Source: Synaphobranchus kaupii
Lineage: Eukaryota > Chordata > Actinopteri > Anguilliformes > Synaphobranchidae
Length of the DNA: 64,000 bases
Assembly: GCA_029718625.1 (NCBI GenBank)
Contig: CM056377.1
Coordinates: 105,350,585-105,414,584 of the forward strand
Reading direction: 5' to 3'
Shown here: in pieces, positions 11,931 through 24,780 of the stretch
How positions within the stretch are numbered: the first letter of the stretch is position 1
Layout: each line of letters opens with the position of its first letter
Program-made: the position numbers and the translations under genes
Notes under the pieces: generated by a model
The model's database searches: none
The model's input: the letters and a program-made list of their open reading frames with translations, nothing else
What the model was told of the DNA's origin: nothing

Positions 11931-14646
11931 TACACACACTGTCAGAATTAACTAATTTTACAAATCCCTCCTTACCCCTTCCAATAGCTTAACTCTTTTT
12001 GTACATGTGTATTGTTCATTGTTGAAATACAAAATAATGTGCAACTATTGCATTCGCAGCACAGAAGAACAGTAAAATGCTCAGATTTACAATTGAAGTG
12101 TCAAATTGAGCACAGCTCACACTGAGCATCTTTTAGACATAAAAGCTCACTTTTGACCATATATACAGCATGCAGGCAAGATGCACATACGTGGAAAGTG
12201 ATGGTTATACATGAAGACAAAAATAAACGTAATGAAGTGAGAGCAGGTCTTTGTATGACAGGTGTGACTATTTCAAACATCCTGTGAAGACCACAGGAGA
12301 GATTCTCAGCTCATACAGAGTCAGTCTGTATTGGTGTAAATTATGTGTATGTCGCAATACAGCATTGTACCTTGGACAAGGTGTTGTCAGAATTATTAAA
12401 ACAGTTTTGAGACATTTTTGTTAAAAGTTCCCTAACGTTTGTGAATCATACCTTATTTTAATGCAGATGATGACAGCATACTGGTATTCAGTAGTATGGT
12501 AACTAAAGATAACATTACATAAGTAAGCTGAAACACACACACAAAAAAAACCGACGCCCACATTTAAACCACACAATACTTCTGCGTTTTCTAATTAAGG
12601 CAATATCAGTAATGTTGGTATTCATCTAGTACTGAACACCTTTCCCACTATGAAAGCACATATTTTTGCAAAACTGACAATTTGAACATGAAATGTAGAT
12701 ATGTGGCGATGTTGGCCATTTCCTATTGCTCTGACCGCCCATCTGATTTGTCTACCTCAGAGGTGGATTAAGGGTTACTTCCAGTAAAAGAGCACCAGCT
12801 AATTATTAAATATAATAATTTAGGACGAAACTAGTGAAAGGTTCTTGTTAACTTAAACCGGCACTAGCATCATACAAAAGTAGAATTAATAAATAATGGA
12901 GACTCACCATTAGATGTGGCCCTTTCTGGGTTTATGCACTGCAAAATCAAACAAACATTTCCAAAACATTGTCAAAGTCATGTAGAATAATTATTTAACG
13001 GTCATCTCCTAAAATAAATAATTAATAAATAATAAATTTTTTCCATTAATTAAATGGTTTTCACTGGCAACATTGCTGGCAGTTTTTCCACTGTTTTTTA
13101 ACTGATATTAAACATACAAAATCTTTCATGTAAATATGACTGTTTGCGACTGGAGCAATTTATGTAATGACTCAGTTGATCACCCGCAAAGTGTGAAATG
13201 ATAACACATGCAAATACTTTGGCGGCACCTGCAAAATAACACCCTTATTTGGGATCTTAGTAAATCGACCCCTACATGTATTTTGCTTCTATATATTGCT
13301 TGAATTATGTTATTGTGGATGCATTATGACAGTATTACTGTACTAGGACAAACAAAATCACATTTAAATATTGGTGAACATTACACTTATTCACTCTAAC
13401 ACAGAAATGAGTCAATGCAACTCTAGGGTTGTAAAGTTCCAGGAAACATTCCCTTTTTGAGAAATTTTGGAAATGTATGCTGTTAACAATATTTTTCATA
13501 AATCGTAAGTATGCCTAATAAATCCCTCCCCTCTCATCCTCAGATATTTGTGGGGAGTGTTCTGAAACAATATGGCTGCTTCACCCAGACAGGTGTAACA
13601 CCTATTAGAAATAACTTAATCTTTTAACTAAAGTAAGGTTAAACAAAAATTTTAACTTGACTTTCTTGACCTCGGCTAATTATTTTGCTGAGCTGGTTAC
13701 ATCAATTTATTAAAAGTTGTAAAAAAAATACAAAAATAAAAAACACATTAACCCCTTCTCCTGAAGTGTCCTTTGACTACAGGCAGAATCCTGGTCTCTT
13801 CGGTAAGGTAACCCTTGGGAGTTTGTTTTCCAAGAGTCAGAATTACAGATATACTGAAGTATTACTGAAACAAAGAAACAGAAGTTCAAACACAGGGGAA
13901 GTGTGTAAGTTCTTTTCTCGACTAAAATATATATATTTTTTGTTGTCGGGATAAGGATACCGACTTTACCATTATTCGTGTCATCTCTGGATTTCCATGG
14001 AACACATGCAGTTAATCTCTGGATTTCCATGGAAAATACAGTTATTGTTTTGATTGAGCCCGTTCTGTGTCATGTTACAAAATAAGGATCTGTTGTCACC
14101 ATGACATTGGGATCGTATAACAGGTTATAGATTAAAGTTGTTTGTTTTAAAACTTTCAAACAGTATATTGTGTGTACCAGATTATTTTAAACCATAAAAA
14201 ATGCAATGAATGAAATTAAAATAAACCACTTCCGGGCCCGAATACAGACAAATTTTAGAGGAATCTGTGTCCTTCAAACCATCAGACTGTACTTGTTATA
14301 AACCGTGGGAAGGTGTAGGAATTAATCCAATTTAGTTACCGTGTCATTTTTAGCATAATGATTTCCAGAATTATTAGCCTGGTGAGTTTCTTGTCAGTAC
14401 ACATTAATCACATTTCAGTGGCATGAAGTTTTCAAACCAAATAAAGACTAGAACATGCCCATTATAATTACATAACTAGCCATAATCACTGCCTGTATGT
14501 CTTGTTGGATTGATGTATGGTCTTAATGCTTAATGCATGGCAATTTTTTACTTCTATAAAAAAGAACAAATGACAATACTCACACCCGGTCATTAATAAA
14601 TGGAGCCTGACAAACCCAAGTGATATTGGGTGTCCATCTACAAATA
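11931..14646. other. No gene recognised; one repeated 48-bp segment
   Basis: AT-rich intergenic DNA. 13,314-13,361 nearly duplicates 20,990-21,037. Near 13,993-14,032 the phrase ATCTCTGGATTTCCATGGA is repeated in tandem with a 32-bp period. No other structure identified. Confidence 0.45.
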
Positions 14647-15178
14647 CAGTACCAGTCAAAAGTTGAATGTGAATGATTGAATGTATGTTTCTCATTATCT
14701 TAGACATTCTAAAGGATTATACTTAAATGCTTGAATTTATGCTTAGACAAATAGAAATAGTGAAGTAGATGCCTATGTATGAATATCTTTCCAAAACCAG
14801 CATTTTAAATGCACCTCCAACAAGTAGTTTTCATGTAGAACTTCACCATTGCCACTGTGAAGCATGGGGGAGGAGGTGTGATGGTATGGGGTTGCTTTGC
14901 TGGTGACACTCTCAGCAAGTCAGAATTTAGAATTGAACCAGTATGGCTACCACAGCATTCCACAGTGACACGCCATCTCATCTGGTTTGCGCTTAGTTGG
15001 GCCGTCATTTATTTTTCATCAGAACAATGTGTGTCACTGCATAGTTTGTGATAGTCACTGCATAATTTGTGTTAGTTCATAGTTTTTATGTCTTTACTAT
15101 TATTCTAAAATGTGGTAAATAGTCAAAATAAAGAAAAACCCTTCTATGAGTAGGTGTCCAAACTTTTGGTACTGGTAC
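14647..15178 (+). mobile_element. Internally deleted Tc1-like transposon
   Basis: Left tip, after TA, reads CAGTACCAGTCAAAAGTT. The right end reads AACTTTTGGTACTGGTAC, the inverted counterpart with small changes. The 532-bp length against a usual 1.3-1.6 kb shows an internal deletion. A transposase remnant lies in the middle. Confidence 0.75.
14839..15036 (+). pseudogene. Tc1-like transposase fragment
   Basis: The plus strand reads FTIATVKHGGGGVMVWGCFAG, the conserved block around the GGG..MVWGCF motif of Tc1 transposases, up to about 14,905. After divergent sequence and a frame change, about 14,980-15,035 reads SGLRLVGPSFIFHQNN, the block leading to the second catalytic aspartate. In active relatives this block is followed by D-N-D; here it is NNV, so the aspartate is lost. 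The N-terminal paired-type DNA-binding domains and the DPNLNP/E region are deleted. It is a relic without function. Confidence 0.75.
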
Positions 15179-15763
15179 ATGCTGCAAATATCTAGACCAA
15201 AATACAATTTAATTTTGGACTTGGAAAAAAAATCAATGTATGCTGTTCAGACTAAGCTTTGGTTTCAATCAACAAGTCTAATATTGATGCACAATTAAAT
15301 CCAGTGTTGCTTTGTTTATTGACGTCAATCTTGAATATATTTTAAAGTCAAAGTTAGGGGAAAATGTTGGTTGAACCCAAGAGTAATTTTCATCTATACT
15401 GTGTGGGTTAGCCAATTAAAGTGCATCGCCCCATCCCTTTAAATCATGTTGTCCCAGAACAATATAACTTTTTAAACTTAGAAACCTTTCCAAAGTTAAA
15501 CAGAGTTCAATCTTTACATTTATGTCACCAGACTGACTTTCCTTCTGATGCAGAGCCATACTATAATCCTTAAAATCTCAATTAAGCCTCCGCTCCTAAG
15601 AGGCACAGATGATGACAGTGGTCAGACCTAGTAACAGTACTATTTTTTTCTCCTTGTCCCTGTATGAACAACATAGCTCCATACTTACAAATAAGCACAT
15701 TTGGGTGTTGCTTTGCAAATAGTATCCCTGAACAACCTTCTTGTCGGAGAGACAGCCCATTAA
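15179..15763. other. No feature recognised
   Basis: Unremarkable AT-rich DNA between two transposons. Confidence 0.4.
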
Positions 15764-16470
15764 AGGGTTAGTTCGGAATTTTGGACATAATGTCTCATTT
15801 ACGACTTACCCATGATGTTGTCGATTGATGGAGACCATTTTCAGCTGATTCCATGCTGTCCTTCCTGTGGACATACACACGTTGCTAATGCTAGCGCAAC
15901 TCTATGGTAACCGGTAGCATCCATTACCAAACGCACTTAAACACTCCACATTGCACCCAAAGCAAATAAAATACGACGACAGTCTATCCGGGTTTATTTG
16001 AGTGTTTATACCATCATTTTTTAAGTCAAACTATCGTTGAATCCTTTACTTTGTGCTGACCTATATTCTCTGTGGTTCTCTGCAGCAGCAACAGGCGGGG
16101 GTTCATCCGTCTCTTCTACCAATGCCTCTCTTCTACCTCTTCTCCCTATATTCTACTTCCACAGAGAATATAGGTCAGCACAAAGTAAAGGATTCAACAA
16201 TAGTTTGACTTAAAAAATGATGGTATAAACACTCAAATAAACCCTGATAGACTGTCGTCGTATTTTATTTGGTTTGGGTGCAATATGGAGTGTTTAAGTG
16301 CGTTTGGTAATGGATGCTACCGGTTACCATAGAGTTGCGCTAGCATTAGCAACGTGTGTATGTCCACAAGAAGGACAGCATGGAATCAGCTGAAAATGGT
16401 CTCCATCAATCAACAACATCATGGGTAAGTCGTAAATGAGACATTATGTCCAAAATTCTGAACTAACCCT
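15764..16470. mobile_element. Foldback MITE flanked by TTAA (Kolobok- or piggyBac-like)
   Basis: The left arm, from AGGGTTAGTTCGGAATTTTGG to about 16,077, is an almost exact inverted copy of the right arm (about 16,160 to 16,470). That gives roughly 310-bp arms around a loop of about 80 bp. TTAA lies at 15,760-15,763 and 16,471-16,474, which fits a TTAA target duplication. Only a few mismatches separate the arms, so the insertion is young or gene-converted. No coding capacity. A transcript would form a long hairpin. Confidence 0.88.
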
Positions 16471-16474
16471 TTAA

Positions 16475-16899
16475 AGTAGATTATGGCTTAGATTTAATCA
16501 TTGCTCTTAAATTAGATCTACAGATCAAACGTTTGCAAGTATTGGGTAATGTGTTAGTATCCTTGACTTGCAAACAGTTAATTTTCAAACCTGTATTTTT
16601 TTTTGTAATATGTTCTGCTGACTTCCAAGGAGGAAATTACTAAATTAAAATATATGATAAAATTCATTTAAAATGGCCGATTGCCCATTATTAAAATGCA
16701 ATTTGTGTGGAGTACCACATTGTGTCACAAAACATTTGACAAGACAACTTCCTTCTGCAGAGGACAAGAAACAAGAGGAACCAGATTAATTTGTGGGATC
16801 CTATCCAACACATAACAGGAAAGCAGGTAAAGTGGTGCTAACACAGACATTGAAGTCTTCATTCAAAAGGATTCTAAATTCGTATCATTTGATGACTGT
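16475..16899. other. No feature recognised
   Basis: AT-rich DNA without identifiable structure. Confidence 0.4.
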
Positions 16900-17245
16900 A
16901 TAAACAGCATGGCTCTCTGGTTTCCCCATCTGTCCAATATGGGGCAACAGCCACAGGGTTTCAGTGGGCTGGGATGACAGTGCCTCATCACAAAACAGTG
17001 ACCCCTGCTGGTTGTTTGGGCACCCGCAAGTTTGTCTGTTCAGCGGCAAATGAAGTGACTCCCAACTCAGCTCTGAGAACCCATCGTGTGAACTGCAGTG
17101 TAATGAGAAGTAACAGCTGACATCACAGGCTTTGGAGACAAGCACATGCTTGTCTGCACTCTCTCAAACCAAAAAACGGAAGTTGCAGCAACAAACAATG
17201 ATACAATATGATTCCAAATTGGGGAGAAAAGGGGGTAAAAGCATA
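16900..17245 (-). repeat. Unclassified interspersed repeat, minus-strand copy
   Basis: On the minus strand it starts with GCTTTTACCCCCTTTTCTCC and continues with CATGTGCTTGTCTCCAAAGC, then GATGTCAGCTGTTACTTCTC and an ACTGCAGTTCACA phrase. The copy at 48,138-48,440 has the same order on the plus strand (TTTTACCCCGTTTTTCTCCC, CATGTGCTCTCCTCCGAAG, CGCTTCTTTTCAC, ATGCAGTTTGCAAG). I cannot assign a class. Confidence 0.5.
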
Positions 17246-18107
17246 ATCTGTAATATGTCTTAAATCAACACATTCACAAGTCAACTACCTACTAGCAAGC
17301 AATAACCAAAAGGTAGCTAAATAAAGTTAAACTAATTACATTTAAGGAGTATCATAAAGTGATATGAGAACAGTTCTTGGCTCATTGTCATGCAGGGGTT
17401 TTTACTCATGATACTCAATGTCAATTGATGCCTTCTGTGAGCAGTGCCAGAGGAAGCGATTCAAAATATTATTGACCAAATCTCAAGTCCTGACAGAAGA
17501 CAATCAAAGTGCCACAAAATGACAGTAAATATGAAGAAACACATATTAAAAATCATACACTGTACCATGACCAGGGGGTGGTAGTACTAGAGGTAGTTGC
17601 GCAATAATACAAGACACATAATTATATTAATAACAAAAACTATGTTTTAAGTGAGAATTTTAGAGTATGTGACCTGCATGAAAAGGCTTTTTCTTTCCCT
17701 ACTTCAGTTTTGTGTAGGCTATTTCACTATTCCTCTTATGCCTCATACCAAAATTGATAGATAATATTGATGGATAGCTTTTGAAAGGTGGACATCATAT
17801 TTCAGTTTGTTTACATTTCAAATCCTTTTAAAAAGTATACAAAAGCAAAATGGGTATATTGTATGCTGTTCAATGTATACTTTCACCTATTGTTTTTATT
17901 TCTACTCTTTGAACTCCACTATGCATGATATATCAGGACAACTAGGTCTATGTGTTATGGTACGAGTGAAATCTTATAGGCTACTCCTCTATTTAGGTGT
18001 ACATAGTGATTTTCGTGGGTGGTGGTATAAAACTAGGCTACATGTCCAGTATAGGCTACTCCTTGTATGGAATATTCTAATCTGCAAATTAACAGTACAT
18101 TATTACA
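17246..18107. other. No feature recognised
   Basis: AT-rich DNA with open frames lacking domains. Confidence 0.4.
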
Positions 18108-18313
18108 TTATAGGCATTTAGCAGACGCTCTTATCCAGAGCGACTTACACAACTTCTTATTACATTTATCCATTCATACAGCTGGATATATACTGAAGCA
18201 ATTCAGGTAAAGTACCTTGCTCAAGGGTACAACGGCAGTGTCCGGCTGGGAATCGAACCTGCAACCTTTCGGTTACAAGTCCTGTTCCTTAACCATTATA
18301 CTACACTGCCGTT
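18108..18313 (-). repeat. tRNA-derived SINE (V-SINE/HE1-like)
   Basis: On the minus strand it begins CGGCAGTGTAGTATAATGG and has box B GGTTCGATTCCCAG within the tRNA-like head. The body reads GTACCCTTGAGCAAGGTACTT then ATATATCCAGCTG, and the tail TCGCTCTGGATAAGAGCGTC then TGCTAAATGCC. The box B and tail are well preserved, so this copy is younger than the one at 11,768. RNA polymerase III promoters drive such elements, and mobilisation depends on a partner LINE. Confidence 0.85.
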
Positions 18314-21300
18314 GAGTAGAATTTATAATGGTATAAATTCCAATGAAAAACCGCTGTAACTGTTTATGCACTCAAGCAGCAGATGGTATTTAGTTTATAT
18401 CTGTGTACACAGTCTGCTGTGTGAAATGATCAGCGTCACGTACACAAATATATACTATTGTGCCGCCCTTACTGTACGAACATGCATTATGTCTAAACCT
18501 ACTCTAGTGGGACTTCTATAATGCAGCAGTCATAGATCATTTACCACTCTGAAGAATATTAATTAGAATTATTCATTAAAAATTGTATTTGTGTCATTGC
18601 CATGGATATTCAATTTGATCTGAAAAAAGAAAATCCCTTTTGCTGGTTTGTTGGTTGTTTTCAATACATTACTAATGTGAATATTTCCATATATGGTAGT
18701 TTATGATCAGTTCTTAAAAGAGCAAGCCATATGGATTTTCAATTTTGAGCTTTATCATTTTTGTATTACAAATTGTGGCCCCGTGTTAGAGATCAGAGCA
18801 AGTACAAGGGATGCATTACCTGCTTTAATGGGAATTCAATAATGTAACATGAAATGGCTAGGAAAATAAATGTGTCTGGTGTTTATTTAATAGATTATTA
18901 ATTTGTCCAGACAACTGGAATTTCAATTTTATAATAGCTGGAATACATTTATAAACGGAACTTTCAACAAGAGAAAAGTTGCCATTGAAACACACTTATG
19001 TCCTCCAACTATCTCATTTTTGGCTACATTTATTAAGGAATCCACTCATTTCTATAAAAAGACACAATTTTCTTACAAAATGGAATTAAACCTGATCTTG
19101 AACTGTGCTGCCATCTGTTCTTTTCATACCCTGCTACGATGCAATTCCACACAATTAGATCATGTATTAGAATATTTTTAAAACATTGTATTACAGTCAC
19201 TGCTGTCTTCAATACTGCCCCCACTGTCGACATGCAACTCCCTCCTTCCTATGCATCTGCCAAACTTGGCATATTTTTGTCAGAACTTTGTTATTTCTAC
19301 CCTACTTAGCTAAATGAGGAGAAATCCACTTAGCAGTAATAGACTAACCCTCAGACAGAGTTCACAGTTGCTTGAGCTAAGCAACTCTGGTATGGAAAAA
19401 CAATCCAACTGTCACGAGCATCATGAATTAATTGTTTCAGACAAACACATACACATACACACAAACATCTTTGTTGCCTGTTTTCCTAGAAATGTATGCA
19501 AGTTATAGACATATTTTCTCCCTTTGCACCTACATCCCTGAGAGACCACCATCATTACATGTTGTAAACGCACAAAAAGTGAATGAATGTACATGAACGT
19601 TCTGTTTCCTGTGTGTTCTCTGGAGTTGTCTTATTTCAATTTTCAGCAGTGTTTGATAATTGAAATATCTTGCTGACAGCTGCTTTCTACATAGTACTTT
19701 GCTTTAATAAAACTATTACCCTCAGAACTCTAATGGGACAATTGACCTATTGGTCATGTTCTAATCAATAGTGGCTTTTTTTACACTCGGTTTACATTCA
19801 AAGTCTAGCACATGCTTCCATTAGCTTATACCTCCTGTGTCCTCATTCTCCTAAAATGGGATGGAGAAAGAAAGTAAAAGAAGAATAAATAATGGCTATC
19901 ACACCTTATTTCCTTAAAATTACATTTAGTAATTTATAAACCAGCATTGTTCATATCAGATGGAGGTGTTTATTTAACCCTGTGTGGTCACAAGAGCTTC
20001 AAAATTAACTGTTGCAACCAGCTTTCAGATCAGTTGTGAAGTTAGATACAATAAAATACTGCTGTAATCTAAATTAAATGGCCTCCCTATATACTCCAGG
20101 GTGAAAATCCTATGTATTATTTAATAGCTATAGGATTTGGAAAGGTGTACGGCAACAATATTGGTTGGTGTACGTTTCATGTTCAAATGGACAATTTTTT
20201 TATCACTGGCCATTCGTTTGCAATCTTAGAATGTAACTTTCTAATCTGACATACTTATGTTATCTAAATATCACATAATTCTTTAACCTAAAATACGGGA
20301 AAATGTTCACTGATGTGCCGGCCATGAAAAAGAGAAAATATCCATTGAAGCAGTACTCCTGTCAAAAGTGAAGAAGTAAAAAAGGAAACCGTGTTTTCCT
20401 TATTTTCTCAGAACATAAAGTTAATGACGCCACACCGTAAATTGGCCCACATATTTGTACGGAAGCTTAATGCGGCCATGTTAGATTTATTTATTTATTT
20501 ATTGTGGCAGAAAAAAAAAATCTGTCTAGAATGAATAAGAATCCCCACATAATTCTATTACAAAGAGAATGAAAACAATGCATTCATTTACAGATAGAGT
20601 ATGCATTGATGTAGGGGCACCATGACAATTTAAGCTCAGATGACTTGAGGTAGGTGACAGACGCCCTTTATGTTTTGCATGTCCAGTTTTCAGCGGATGG
20701 GATGACTATGGGAGCATTTTTTGCAATTTTATAGGGCGAATGTTGCAGGAGCACAATGCAAAAGCCATGGTCAACCGCTTAAGTATTCAAACATGGGAGG
20801 TCTGGGTTCAAAGTTCAGCCAGTTTTGTCAGCTTTCTTCCCCTCGGTGTTGGTCTATGTGGCTGCATATTTCCAGATTAGTGTCAGGACTTAATCAGAAG
20901 ATTTATCTCCAAACTACAATTGCTTATAATGAAATTTGATGGTAAAATTGCCTCATACAGCTCTACATTTGGTGATTTTGTTTGTTTTTTGTGGATGCAT
21001 TATGACAGTATTACTGCACTAGGACAAACAAAATCACTAAACATGGCTTCTTTATTTTAGATTATGTTCATTTGTCCTAATTCTGTAGTTGACCTGAAAT
21101 AGAAGGGACTATGTAAAAAAGTGTTAGAATTTCTAAATGGCGAATCCAACCTCATATGAATGGTTTGATTTCACATCTGAACTTTTAAAGTATAGGACAA
21201 AGGAAGAGAAAATTCAGTCCATAATCATGTTTTAATCTGTTTACATTCTAACCTGAAAAAATACAAATACTGAAAGTAGACTGAATCCTACCTTTGATTT

Positions 21301-22771
21301 ATTTTTTATTTTTTTTCAGTACAAATTTAACTGAAAATATGAAAGGAATATGCCCATGCTCATTTTCATAATCGACAATAAATACATAGAGCTGTAGAAT
21401 CTGTAGCATGCTTCAGCATAGATTACATGAATGTTCAGAAAAGAGACACATTAAGTGATGGACTTCCCACACTACACATGCTGTTGAAGAGATGGAGTGT
21501 GATATTAATATGAAAATGTGATTTTCTTCTTGTATAAGATGTGCGTAAAATCATGATTTGTTCTCATTTGAATGGGACACTCATTTGTCAGATGTTGGAG
21601 TCAAAACTGCCTTTCATGCCAATAAATATGATTGCAATAATGTGCCAAATATTTAATTATTATTTTAACCCATTCTCCTGATTATATCATCCTAAAGCTT
21701 GAGTAAAATTGATTCTTGTTACCTTATAGATTTAACCCTGTAAGACACTACAAGTTGTTTACGGTCATATAGTATCTATAATAATATTCACAGCATATCC
21801 TGTTCACATGTATCGCATGGGACCATCTGGCGATGGTTTTATCTTGTAGTTACCTAAGGAAGATCATTACATTTAGTGCCATTCATTTGCTATGGAAATC
21901 TTTCAATGAACGGTAAATATCTTGGAAACTAATCAGAATTTTGAGCACACTGATCGGGACCATGCCGTGCAGTTAATTTGTTTTGCTGTGTCTAGTTTGA
22001 AAGCTGTCCGAGTAGACAATAATTTGCCTGTCGGATAAGAACAGTGTGTTGCTACACAATCACACTAATAATGTCTGAAATGTGTGCACAACAGGCCAAA
22101 TGGTGGATATGACACACAAGCCTGTCTAAGTGTCTAACAAGGGACTAGAAGCATTAAGGGCTTCTTGCACACAAACGCTGTTTTTTTTCCTGAAATATAC
22201 ATGATGACTGTATTGTGCATGCCTGTCTGGTCTCTGGTTTCCACAATTAGGAGAGAATTCAGTCACTCACATACAAGGGAATAGTATATAAATGTCAACA
22301 GAACATGCATATACACACAGCATGGAGTAGATTGGCATTTATCTTACGAACATAATAATTATGACCATACTTAGACCAACAACGAGACAATGCAGAAAAG
22401 TAGTTTGCACTCACGTGATTAATTCAAATGAGGAAACTACAACCATTAAAAAGAAAAAAGTAGAAGTTCCATGCCAGATGAGGTATTTAAAACCATTTGC
22501 CCAAAAAAGCATTGAAGAGTGAATGGTCAACAGATTTGCTTGTTCTTTTCAACTAGGGATGTGCATAAACCCAATTTGCCTGCATTGAATAATCGTTATT
22601 CGGCACTTGCAGGAGTGCACAATTGTGGTTATTATTATTATTGTTATCGCAGCCATCAGCAAAACCATTATACGTTAGATATCCTATCTGGTAGGATAAA
22701 ATTGGATTGAATTATTTTACCGTACTTTACCTTAGCCTAAACATGAGAATCAGTTGCACAACTGAAACCGT
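18314..22771. other. No gene recognised in 4.4 kb
   Basis: AT-rich DNA on both strands with no exon of a known family. It contains only the small inverted-repeat unit at 20,972-21,037 and short TTTA runs near 20,490. Confidence 0.4.
20972..21037. repeat. 66-bp inverted-repeat unit sharing 47 bp with 13,314
   Basis: GTGATTTTGTTTGT at the left is the exact complement of ACAAACAAAATCAC at the right. The segment from 20,990 matches 13,314-13,361 with a single difference visible (TACT against CACT). Confidence 0.75.
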
Positions 22772-22831
22772 TAAAGGGATAGTTCACAAATTTTGAAGAA
22801 TTTGAATTATGGTTTTACTTACCCCCAAAAT
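22772..22831 (+). mobile_element. Left end of a TTAA-type MITE, interrupted by the hAT element
   Basis: TTAA then AGGGATAGTTCACAAATTTTG is a typical tip of TTAA-flanked (Kolobok-like) fish MITEs and resembles the tip at 15,764. The body resumes after the hAT insertion at 25,947 (GGTATGTATGGCTGTAG...). I could not find its right end. Confidence 0.45.
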
Positions 22832-23691
22832 TATGGATGTCCCGATGCGATTCCACGGCATCGGTATCGGGCCGATACTGGCCCAGAACGCTGGATCGGA
22901 TATCGGAGGGGAGAAAAAAATATGATCCGATACGCGCAGCGTGTCACATGATAACAGTAGTAAATGTTGCTATGTCCGTCAAGCTTTGTGTCCGTCAAAG
23001 CAAACATGCCGTTCTCAAGCATAAAAGTAGGCTACTGCCCTTTTGGAAAAATGGTAACTTTAGGAACTTTTGGAAAAATTGATATTCAATTTCATATTTG
23101 TTGTGTAGTTTAAATGCTAGCTGAAATGATTCAATGTAGATTTTATTATGCTAGGCAGCATTATTTCCATCACAGCGTGCTGTCTCATTTGCTAGATAGC
23201 TACCACAGTGACAGTGGAAACCTAACAGAACAGACATCAGCAGAGGGACGAGCTGGCTCGGCATAAAATAGCAAACCATATCTCATTCATGAAGACATTA
23301 TTATCATCGGTTTGTTTACGATATGGAGTCTGGTAACGTTAATGTTATTCGACGTTAGCGAACGTTAACGTTTTAAAAATAGATCTGCAAACACTAACAT
23401 ATGGTCTTTTATATTAGTAAGCTAACCGAACGTCCAAATAAGTCCAGTTTCAGCACAGTAGCTAAGTGGTAACTAGCCAGCTGATGTTAGATGCGCTCGC
23501 TTTGGCTTTAAAATGCCTAGTTACAACAGCACAGTATTGATTTCACGCTACGGAAGTGGACATTCCTGTATTAAATAAAAATTATGTCAATTTAGATTTG
23601 AGGTGAGATTAAATTTGTAACGTTCCGTTCCCTTAGCATCACTCCCGGTTACTTTCCTCACGTGTGCTTTATTGGTTCCTATTTCACTGCC

Positions 23692-23700
23692 CTATTTAAA
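23692..23700 (+). promoter_or_regulatory. TATA-like box of the solo LTR
   Basis: CTATTTAAA, about 77 bp into the LTR. Confidence 0.6.
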
Positions 23701-24169
23701 CCCCCGTCTGGTTGCTAGTCGGCGCCAGTTCGTTAACTTACCTCGTTCATTGTCTGGTCTCCTCGTTTCTAGTCCCGTATTACTGAGCGCTTGGTTGTGG
23801 GTTAATTCCTGTCAGCTTTCAGTATACCTGTCCTCCAGTTTGGTATCTATCCAGCCCTAACGTTTTGCTGTTTGCATGCCTCTAACCTGTCTCCCTCTAT
23901 TCACCAGCTGTTCCTGCTTCTACCAGTCTGTAGCTGTTGTATTCCCTGTGTGTGTTACGGTACCTCCAACTCCAGCTCGAGTTGCGTCCGCAGTTGGGTG
24001 TTCTGCTTCTCAATCCTGCAGTGGTTCCTGTCCGGCCGTGGCTACCCCCATTGCTGCGGTTACGGTCCCAGGTTCCTCAGTAATCCAGCTACCCCAACCG
24101 GTCCTACCTGAGCTCCGCCACACAGCTCTACCCAGCCGGGTTCTGCCGGCTACCTACCATTGTGTTCAG

Positions 24170-24720
24170 TCCAGTACCCGTGGGACCTCCCGGTCCAGCT
24201 CCGGTCCAGTTCCGGTTCTAAACTCACCTTCTGTTTTCTGTCCAGTTCCGGCTTGGAACAGTCCACCGTTCCAGTTATCCAGCTCCAGTTGGACCTCCCG
24301 GTCCAGTTCCAGTCCAGTTCCGGTCTGGAACTCAACTCCTGTTTTCAAGTCCAGTTCCGGCTTGGAACAAATCCGTTGTTCCAGTTATCCAGTTCCTGAG
24401 TGGACCTCCCGGTCCAGTTCCAGTCCAGTCCCGGTGTGAGGTGCACCGCCAGTAAAAGTCCAGTTCCGGTTTGGAACAAGTTTGCCGTTCCAGTTATCCA
24501 GTTTCTGAGTGGACCTCCCGGTCCAGTTCCAGTCCAGTCCCGGTGTGAAGTTCACCGCCAGTAAAAGTCCAGTTCCGGTTTGGAACAAGTTTGCCGTTCC
24601 AGAGACCCTGTCCCTGAGTGGACCTCCCGGTCCAGTACAGTCCAGTTCCGGCTTGGAACTCATTCCTGTGTTAAAGTCCAGCTCCGGCTTGGAGCAGTCC
24701 GTATCGGACTTCCAGATTAC
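24170..24720. repeat. Minisatellite within LTR, about 109-bp period
   Basis: The phrase GAGTGGACCTCCCGGTCCAG starts at 24,398, 24,507 and 24,616 (period 109). Shorter partial units built on CAGTTCCGG..TGGAAC extend to 24,170 and 24,720. The two central units are nearly identical. Confidence 0.92.
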
Positions 24721-24774
24721 CTGTGTTATACTGTGTTTCCCTTTTGTACAGCTTTGGGACTACCCCAACGCTTA

Positions 24775-24780
24775 AATAAA
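24775..24780 (+). terminator. Poly(A) signal of the solo LTR
   Basis: AATAAA 67 bp before the end of the LTR. Confidence 0.7.

Noticed and set aside
18240..18313. Possible tRNA gene on the minus strand
   Set aside because: Box B is present, but flanking sequence is the SINE body and the acceptor stem does not pair.
23876..24439. 187-codon frame with repeated WNS/SSGLEQ phrases
   Set aside because: It is the minisatellite within an LTR read in one of several open frames. No sign of a real protein.
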